The notes under the pieces were generated by a model. It saw only the letters and a list, made by a program, of their open reading frames with translations. It had not been told where the DNA came from and did no database searches. Position numbers and translations under genes: made by a program. A DNA stretch of 51,490 nt from Moniliella sp. 'wahieum' (taxonomy: Eukaryota; Basidiomycota; Moniliellomycetes; Moniliellales; Moniliellaceae): positions 1 to 51,490 of the forward strand of contig RSEE01000174.1 in assembly GCA_003971905.1 (NCBI GenBank), in the 5' to 3' direction. Positions within the stretch are counted from its first letter, which is position 1. Each line of letters begins with the position of its first letter. Shown piece after piece: positions 44,387 to 51,490 of the stretch.

Positions 44387-47300
44387 ATGCTGCTCCCTCA
44401 CCCCCTCCTCCGCGCCGGCGCCCTCGCCCTCGCCCTCGGCCTCAGTGCTGCTCCTCCCCTCCTCGCCGTTCCCATCCAGGGCCAGGTCCGTGCCCCGCCC
44501 GGCGCTGCCCTCCTCTACCCGGCCAAGCAGGCACGCGCCCCTCGCCCGGCGACGACGACTACACTGCTCCCCGCGTCGGCGGCATCAAACCCCCCAATGG
44601 CTACATTGCTCGCAGCGACGACATCAGGAACGCCGTTCCAGGTGGTGATGATGACAAGCCCAGCGTTAGCTACCTTTCACGAGCGAAGATCTGCACGACG
44701 CTGTCTCAGACGGTAGTGACTCTGACGATTCTATGGCGATTCTTCGTTTACAAACGCAGCGAAGATCTGAGGAACGCTGTACCGGAGGAGGTGACGACGA
44801 CTCCTATGGCGATTCCTTCCTTGAAAAACGCAGCGAAGATCTGGACTACACTGTACCGCGCATCGGCGGTCTTAAGCCGTCCAATGGCTACATCGTCCGC
44901 TCTCCGGACCCATCCAGGGCCCCTCGTCGGAGGTGACTCGCCCGCGATGGGCTTTGTCACACGCCAAATTGTCGACCCCAGATCTACAACGAGTCCAACT
45001 TTCCCGTTGCCGACAAGGAGTTCAACCTCACCGTTACCCGCGACTGGTATGCCCCAGGTACGTATCACTATATGCACTCCTTTTCCTTCTCCTTTACGTT
45101 CTTCTTCGCCTTCTACCCCTTATTCCAGTGTGGAGGCGATGTTTCTGACTCGGGAGATTGCGCATACACAGACGGCTATGGACGCATTCACTATCTGATC
45201 AATGGCCAATACCCCGGACCTCTTCTCATGTGGGACGAGAACGATTGGGTAAAGGTCCAAGTGACCAACAACTGCAGCAACCCGTTCACGATGCACTGGC
45301 ATGGCATCTGGCAAGTCGGCACTCCCCATGGACGGTGTGCCGGCGTCAACCAGTGGAACATCCCGTCGGCGAGACATACGTCTACTACTTCCAGCTGCTG
45401 AAGCAACACGGCGCCTACTGGGCACACCCACACTCAAGTACGTTTCTCTCTCTCCTAGAGTCTCGATCGCCACATCCTCTCTGTGCTGCCTCGCTTTGGT
45501 TCCTCCTCCTTCCCCTCCCCCCCAAAAAGAAAAGCATCACTAACTCCCGTTTGGTTTTCTTGATTAACCACGGCAGGGCTACTACTCTGATGGTCTGCGT
45601 CTGCCCATTTACATTCGTCCCAAGGCCGGTACCAAGAAGCCATGGTCTCTCATTTCAAACAACAGCAACGACATTGCCGCGATGGAAGCAGCTGAGCAAA
45701 ACTTTGGCCTCAACTGGCGTACCGACGAATGCATGTGACGCCGAGAGATGGAGCTCAACGTACATGCCACGGGTGTCCCGCCTGCATGCATGGACGCACT
45801 CCTGACCAATGGCGGGGCCGTCAGTTTCGCTTTAAAACTGGACCGCTGTCGCCCAGCCGGTGGAATCGATCCTGTACAACGCCAACAAGGACATCAACAA
45901 CGGCTGGTCGTCCAAGGGATGCATTTCGCTCGTCAAGGCCAAGCCTGGCTTTGACTCGGTCAAAGTCTTTGACCAATACTATGGCGGAAAGTGCCAAAAC
46001 ACGACGGCTCCCATCACTGTGTACAATGCCGGTGCGGCGCTCAAGGCCGGACGGAGGTACTTCAACCTGCAGGTGATTGAAGCTACGACCAATTGGTTTG
46101 ACGGATTCAGTGTCGACACCACAACGTTTGGCTCGTCGCCGTCGACGACAATATGTGATTCCCAATTGATTCAATTTGCTCAGCTCACCATCGGAAGCCG
46201 GCTAAGCTTCATGATTGAGCTCGACAAGAGCAAGGCCTACAAGGACTGGCCCATCCGCTTTACGGGTGTGCGTGCGTTGCAGCAATCGAAGGTTACGCCC
46301 TCTTGTCCTACAATGAGACGGCTGGCGACACGGTGGACTTCAGTGTGGACGAGGGCTTCAAGCACTTGACTGACCGGGTCAACGCCTCCGTCACATTGGG
46401 TGGTCTGGTCAACAAGACGGCACTGGAATGGGTTCAGGCAGAGGACGAACCGTTTGACCTGGAGTGGAAGGTGCCTCAACGTCCAATGTTACCCTGCATG
46501 CATTTGCGGCACAGAACTCGCTCAACGTGTGGCAGGTGGCTGAACAGCCGTTGAGCACGGTCAAGGCAGACAGCATTCAGCCAGTCATGTTCCAACTGCT
46601 TAACAACGGTGGCGATATCTCCAAGATCAACACGACCATGCTTCCTCTCAGCCCCAAGATCCCGATGGGCGCCGTGGTCGATATCGTGATTCACAACCCA
46701 GCTCTCTCCATTGTCGGCAAGAGTAACAGTCCGCACCCGTTCCATCTCCACGGCCACAAGTTCTGGGTCATCAAGGCTGCCACGGGTCCCTTCACCTACG
46801 ATACGGTGGCTGATGCGATGAAGGGTGGACTCAACTTTTCCTTGGTCAACCCTCCGTTCCGTGACGGGTTTGATGTGACGAATGACGGGCTATGCTATCA
46901 TCCGCTACATTGCGGGTGTGGCCCCAACCTCCTTCACTGCCACATTGGTACGTCTCCCCCCCTCCCCCCCTATTGTGTTCCCACTCTTGGTTCGCTCGTT
47001 TTACTGACACTTTCTCATTTCTGCACACAGACACCACTTGGTCCAGGGGATGGCCTCTGTCTTGCTTGAAGGCTTGGACCAAATCCCTCAAGGTGCCTTT
47101 GCGGCAAAATATACGGACAAGCCCAACAACTGGCGCGAGACGAACCAGGAGCCTGTCCCGATCGAGCTGGACAAGAGCTGGAACACGGCCATCGTTAACG
47201 ACCTGATCTACCCCCACTGTCAACCCAAGCAACCCTTGGGGCGACCTCGTGTGGAAGGCCAGTCGGCCCAAAGCCTGGCGTCCAAGGTCTGTGTCGCTCA

Positions 47301-47431
47301 ACCACTCGGCCATCTCGGCTCTGTCGGTCGCCTCAAACGGCCAAGCCGACAACCCACCGGAGTACACGTACATCAACCCCATTGCCGCCCGCAACACGAT
47401 GTGCAAGGCCGCGACCAAGTTGGCGGTGTAA
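44387..47431 (+). CDS. Secreted multicopper oxidase (laccase/ascorbate-oxidase type)
   Basis: A blue copper oxidase that couples substrate oxidation to O2 reduction, probably extracellular. The start at 44387 gives a signal peptide (RAGALALALGLSAAPPLLAV). An unusual repeat region follows (44549-44915), then YNESNFPVADKEFNLTVTRD, an intron at 45058-45128, IHYLINGQYPGP, the first copper motif HWHG (MHWHGIWQVG), YWAHPHS with a second HxH, an intron at 45438-45576, domain 2 (CISLVKAKPGFDSVKVFDQY, FNLQVIEATTNWFDGFSVD), domain 3 with HPFHLHGHKFWV, and HCHI split by the intron at 46948-47030, continuing HHLVQGMASVLLEG. The position ten residues after the HCH cysteine, which sets type-1 axial ligation, reads Met. 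The C-terminus is EYTYINPIAARNTMCKAATK-LAV-stop at 47431. About ten frame changes look like sequencing indels. The exact substrate class is uncertain. Confidence 0.88.
44549..44900 (+). repeat. Five imperfect 22-26-residue coding repeats ending in xRS
   Basis: Allowing three to four single-base frame corrections, the segment between signal peptide and oxidase domains reads as five consecutive units. They begin DDDY, DDIR, EDLH, EDLR and EDLD, carry A/T-V/A-P near position 6, and end IARS, LSRS, YKRS, EKRS and IVRS. Units 3 and 4 share DDSYGDSF before KRS. Units 1 and 5 share YTxPRxGGxKPxNGYI. At DNA level CGCAGCGAAGATCTG recurs exactly twice, with a close third copy. KR before S suggests Kex2-type processing. 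Confidence 0.6.
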
Positions 47432-48440
47432 AGCAAGGTATATGCTGTCTATGTCTCTTCTTCCGCCAATTCCCCTCCCCTTCTCGCTCTTTCCAAGGGA
47501 GACTACATTCTCCTGTCATGTTCCCACCCCTTTTGTCCTGCTTTCCTTCTCTCTACGTGTTCCATGTTTGATAACACTTTTTCTTCCAATCGGCTCTTGC
47601 ACATTCTATCGTTGGTGCCTCGTCATCGTCATGTGCAGGATGCGATGATGCGATGGAACGGTGAAGCGCATGACGCTGTCGTTTTGGTGGGATGGGGATG
47701 GGGGGTGAGGGTTGCATTTCAGTTCCTCTTGCATCCAATCCGTCCCTATCAAGGGGCATATCATGCTTGCCTGCTCCCTCCCTTTCCCCTACGCCCACCC
47801 CCAGGCCCACCCCCACCCTAACGTTGTTTTTTCGCCCACCCCATTATGTTCATTTTTTCCATCTCACTGTTGGGGGCGTTGCACAGACTAGCATATATGG
47901 TGGTCTGCTGCGGCCTTCCTGGCTGTTGAGCTTATGAATTGTTTCTTCTTTCGTCTTGGTGGGACGGATTTGGACAGAGATAGAAGTAGAAGGCAGGTCT
48001 TGATCTTTTGGAAAGGGGGGAAGCGCGCCCCCCATCCGCGCTGCGGGCTAGAATGCGTGGTTAACAGCCAGCGGAGAAGCAGATGCTAAGCGCTTCCCTT
48101 AGTACTATAGCCCATGGGTACTAGTAAGGCCAGTAAGTGTGCTATACTTGTTGCATCGGCTCACTTGCTTTGGCTGGCGTCTTACCCTTCTGGCGTGAGC
48201 GCCCATTCCGGATGATTGCTGCGTGCCAACCCAGGCCCACTATGGCGCTACACAGGGCAAAAGAAGAAGAGCAAACGAAAGAAAAAGTCCGTACAGTAAC
48301 TACTTGTCCTTGTAGGCCAACCTCCTAGCCTCGGGCGCACTTCTGATCGCCCATCGAGCTCACCCCAGCGCACAATACTACTAGTAGCCAGTTTCACGCA
48401 CCAGCCCACCCACACCGCTTGCGAACCAGCCTTCGTTCTT
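47432..48440. other. Intergenic, convergent oxidase and hydrolase 3' ends
   Basis: No gene is supported. There is a C-rich CCCACCCCCAGGCCCACCCCC tract near 47800 and (G/T)-rich sequence. The short ORFs lack motifs. Confidence 0.5.
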
Positions 48441-48569
48441 TTAGTACAGGTTCGGCTTGGAAGCCTCTTCCTCCCACGCCCCGTCGTAGTTGGCCGTAAA
48501 GAGGAACGGGAGAAGCAAGTAGCACAGCGCGACTGCGCCGCAGGAGCCGCCCAAGAGGGAGCGTGCCAT
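48441..48569 (-). CDS. 42-aa transmembrane ORF or C-terminal anchor of hydrolase
   Basis: ATG 48569 to TAA 48441 encodes MARSLLGGSCGAVALCYLLL-PFLF followed by an acidic tail (GAWEEEASKPNLY). The start context (CAAGACCATGG) is good. It directly follows the hydrolase coding region on the same strand. It is either a small membrane protein gene or, after a frame change, the C-terminal membrane segment of the hydrolase. Nothing decides between them. Confidence 0.4.
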   Translation of the reverse strand: MARSLLGGSCGAVALCYLLLPFLFTANYDGAWEEEASKPNLY

Positions 48570-50252
48570 GGTCTTGTGTTGGGCGTGGCGAATTTATGCA
48601 ACCCAGTCGAGTTGGTATGGTTGGTGTGGTTGTGATGGATGTGGTGTGCTTGTCTCCTGGGTTGGTCACATTAGTAAGCCAGGGATTGCGTTGGTGCAGC
48701 CCGTCCCAAAAGAGTCGCTGGAGGGACATGTTGGCGGTGTACATGCCGTAGTCCTGGTGGGTCATGTTGGCAATAAAGTCGGCGGTATGTGTGGGCGGGA
48801 AACCACCTGGGAAATCGTTGCCGAGAGACATGATAAACTTGGAGCCACGGTCCAAATGGTTAAAACCTTGCCACATTGCCGGCGCGGCTGTCACGCCAGC
48901 TCCAACGTCCATCAAGGCCAAGCCGTAACCTACTGTGCGGTTGCGGTACCGGTCCGCGACCAAGCTTCCGTTTTGTGCTACCACGTCGCGTCGCGCATAC
49001 GACGGCACTTTGGTCGTGTTTTGGTGGATCCCATATGGCCATTGGTCGTACGTGTCGGCGGCTGAGGAGTTGGTGTTGGGACGTTGGGAGGTAAGGTAAG
49101 CCCAGCTACCGGGGTTGCCAATCCAAAAGCGGACATTGGGATCGTACGCCTTGGTCTTTTTCAGCACGGCGTATCGTTGTGCACCTTGTCCTCCGAGGGA
49201 ATGGCCAGCGACAACGACTTGGTTCAGCATGGGAAAGGTAGTGTTGAGAAACAACTGGTCCAGCAGTTGGTCCATGGCCAAAAAGGAGCTGATCGAATGC
49301 TTCATCACAGGGTTCTTGTTCGACCCACCCTGTTGCCAATACGAGTTGTTGAAACACAGGTACTGAGGCTTGCATGCGCCCGCTTGCAGATCTTGCATGT
49401 TGAGAAACACGGGCGCTACAATTCCCACACTGGCATTGGTCAACTTCCAGTCGGCCCAGGGCTGGATCCCTTTCCCACCCTGGATCACAGGATGTTGCGT
49501 GCGTTCAGCATGAAGTTGGCGTAGTTCCATACATCTCGCGGCTGGACCGGCAGAATTCAAGTAAGCAAGCAAAAAGCGAGCATTATGTACTTGTGGTCAG
49601 CCACCCCCTCCCCCTTTTAAGCAACACCGAAGCATACGGTACGTACTTTGCCTGGAAGGACGACGATGAACCGTTCCACGGTCGCGGGGTTATCGACGGC
49701 CATGTAATACGGAAAGATAGCCGACTCGTTGTTGAACCGGTTTCGAGACGCGGAAGGTATCATTAAATGTGAACCCTTGAATCTGGGGCAGTTGCTGCCA
49801 CCCTCCCTGCTCGGACCCATTGACATTAGGATCAGCCGTGACGGGAATCATGTTGTTCCAAGGGTACTGTTGGCCATCACTACCAATCAGCTGGCCAGGC
49901 ACGTTGGCCAGGTTCCCATTCGCACCCGTCTGAACTCCTGGAATGTTATCGGCAGCCTGGGCGGCCTGGACATAGTTGCCCTGCAGCGCGTCCTGCACCG
50001 CCGGAGCTTGGTTGGCGTCCGTGGGCGTAAACGCCTGCGATCCCTGGCGCCGGTCGAGCGGAGCGCGGGCGGACAGCTGAAACCCATCTTTTTTCCCACT
50101 CCATGGGAGGAGACAGACGCAGACGCAGACACAACAGAGGGAGTGAACGTGACCACCAGCAGAGTGGCAGCCGCAGACAAAAGGAGGGTAAGCGCGCGGG
50201 CGGCGCTGATGTTGGCCCGCCGCGGGGATGGTTGTGGGTGGTGCACAAGCAT
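48570..50252 (-). CDS. Fungal secreted or membrane-anchored alpha/beta hydrolase
   Basis: Start ATG 50252 (MLVHHPQPSPRRANIS). A signal-anchor follows (ARALTLLLSAAATLLVVTFT). After a frame change come a Gln/Asn-rich linker (VQDALQGNYVQAAQAADNIP), QLPQIQGFTFNDTFRVSKPV and YYMAVDNPATVERFIVVLPG, then an intron at 49542-49646 (GTACGT...CAG). The hydrolase core follows: VGIVAPVFLNMQDLQAGACK, SISSFLAMDQLLDQLFLNTT, VVVAGHSLGGQ with the nucleophile serine (about 49200), AQRYAVLKKTKAYDPNVRFW, IGNPGSWAYLTSQRP, MWQGFNHLDRGSKFIMSLGN, and DFIANMTHQDYGMYTANMSL, whose HxD region may supply the catalytic histidine. Many NxS/T sequons suit a secreted protein. No substrate can be named. Few frame changes occur after the intron, so the core is well supported. 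Confidence 0.8.
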
Positions 50253-50289
50253 ATCACAAAGGGAGGGGAGAAGACCCGCAAGGGTGATG

Positions 50290-50335
50290 GTGGTGGTGTG
50301 GTGGTGGTGGTGGGAATGGCAGTGGTGGTGATGGC
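50290..50335. repeat. (GGT)n/(GTG)n trinucleotide tract
   Basis: GGTGGTGGTGTGGTGGTGGTGGTGG and flanking GTG runs, in the promoter or leader of the minus-strand hydrolase (start 50252). Confidence 0.9.
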
Positions 50336-50763
50336 GTTTTTTCGTCGCGTGGCAGCCCCGAGAGAGAAAAAGCGGGAGGCGCAGACGTGCTGATCTGGGT
50401 GGCAATGGGCGTGCCAGTTGTCAGTTGTCAGTCGTCCGTAAGTACGAAGTGGTCGCTGTCTGGGCTACCTTACTGCGTGGCGGGCCAAACCCAATGGGAT
50501 GTGGAGCGAGCACCGAGCGTCGCAAGCGATCCCACGCTGAGCCGTGCGGGCGAGCAGACGTGCACACTGCCCCCGTAGCTACGCGTAGCTACGCCCCCCA
50601 CCTGCTCGCACGCTCGCTCGCACAACCACTCCCCCCGTGCCTGCTTCTTGCACAAGCACGCTCTGCCTCGTCCCGGCTCCTGCAGCGGCAGTACACTGTG
50701 CCCGTGCGTCTGCTGGGCTGTAGTCATCCATCACCGATCGTCAGCCGCCGATCTCCGCTCGCC

Positions 50764-50822
50764 CTTGAAGCTTGACGCTTGAAGCTCGAAGCTGACGCTT
50801 GAAGCTCGAAGCTTGACGCTTT
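50764..50822. repeat. Tandem TTGAAGCTCGAAGCTTGACGC repeat
   Basis: About three imperfect copies mixing AAGCTTGA, AAGCTCGA and TTGACGC. It is related to the AAGCTTC block at 36283. Confidence 0.9.
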
Positions 50823-51337
50823 GTTACGCCACAGGCCGTAGGATGCAACTGCGACGGCGCAGTGCTTCTGCCCCCTTGCGCCGTTTGTAGGCTAATTGTT
50901 AAAGGGCTCCGCGCTCCACATGCACTGGACTGAGTTATGGATTGGCCAATGATTAATGATGGCTGATCCTCTGGCCGACTGATCGCTCCGACGCTCCAAC
51001 GCTCCGATCTCAGACGGCCTCATTAATCATCAACAACCACCACTGCAGCGCAGGAAATGTGGGAGGAAGCTGGTCTGGATAATACTAGGATTGGCGCGCG
51101 CACATCTGCAGCGATGCCACCATTGCCGCTTTCCAACTCATGGCTCCATCTGAGGACTCGGTACTCGCTACTGAGACTCAGTACTCAATCCTCAGTTGAA
51201 CGTTGATAATCATTGCCCATTTCGGTCCCGGGTACCGGTTGAACCCTCCCTGAAGGTTGAAGGTTGAAGCTCGAAGACCGGACAGGACTGGTGGATGCCA
51301 GGGTGGCAGGCGACGGCAAGGCACGCACGCATACAGG

Positions 51338-51366
51338 TAGGTAGGTAGGTAGGTAGGTAGGTAGTA
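51338..51366. repeat. (GGTA)n tetranucleotide repeat
   Basis: Seven uninterrupted GGTA/GTAG tetramers. Confidence 0.97.
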
Positions 51367-51490
51367 AGATAAGACACTACGATGACAACCCCCGCCCCGG
51401 CCAAGCCCGTAACGCATAACCTTGCTTGCAAACGTGGGGAAAGAACCAAAAACGAAGCGAAACGAAACGAAGCCAAGCCAAGCGCATGTT

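Larger units (their letters stand above)
50400..51490. other. Gene-free right end of window
   Basis: No gene is supported. It contains a CTTGAAGCTCGAAGC(T)TGACG repeat (50764-50822), a paired GCTACGCGTAGCTACGC palindromic patch (50576-50596) and a (GGTA)n run (51338-51366). Confidence 0.5.

Overview
The window is nuclear DNA of a filamentous fungus, most likely a basidiomycete (Agaricomycotina-like). The signs are genes interrupted by short introns (about 50-140 bp) with GTRNGT donors, CTAAC/CTGAC branch sites and YAG acceptors, pyrimidine-rich leaders, a fungal-type CipC/DUF3759 gene, a DUF3712 membrane protein, a DHA1-type MFS pump, and TALE homeodomain sequence resembling basidiomycete HD1 mating-type proteins. 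I cannot place the genus from sequence alone.

Layout. 1-800: a 17-copy 40-bp minisatellite followed by CCCTAA-bearing repeats, possibly subtelomeric. 0.9-2.65 kb (-): DUF3712 protein. 5.3-6.8 kb (+): 3' half of an oligopeptide (OPT) transporter. 7.3-7.6 kb: a duplicated exon-intron cassette. 9.0-10.4 kb (+): PLP-dependent trans-sulfuration enzyme. 12.1-14.0 kb: retroelement remnant with an integrase-like core between diverged direct repeats. 15.0-17.6 kb (-): Ser/Ala-rich protein with two Cys/His modules, no family recognised. 18.3-20.0 kb (-): truncated Ty3/gypsy gag-RT remnant. 21.6-23.8 kb (+): MFS transporter. 24.9-26.6 kb and 32.9-33.5 kb (+): two related homeodomain genes with matching promoters, the second broken. 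28.8-30.2 kb (+): LPX1-like alpha/beta hydrolase. 30.8-31.2 kb (-): CipC-like gene. 35.2-35.7 kb and 37.3-39.1 kb (-): hypothetical genes. 39.5-41.6 kb (+): nuclear poly(A) polymerase. 42.1-43.2 kb (-): nucleolin/Nsr1-like RNA-binding protein. 44.4-47.4 kb (+): secreted multicopper oxidase with an unusual N-terminal repeat. 48.4-50.3 kb (-): membrane-anchored or secreted alpha/beta hydrolase.

Almost every recognisable gene, including presumably essential ones (poly(A) polymerase, nucleolin), changes reading frame several times within conserved domains, often at homopolymers. The simplest reading is uncorrected indels in a long-read assembly. CDS coordinates therefore mark gene extents, not uninterrupted frames. 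A break is taken as biological only where whole domains are missing (OPT, gypsy RT, second homeodomain gene).

The most interesting points are the homeodomain pair (candidate HD mating-type region), the five-unit xRS-bounded repeat between signal peptide and catalytic domains of the multicopper oxidase, the unfamiliar two-module Cys/His gene, and the duplicated exon-intron cassette whose second acceptor is mutated.
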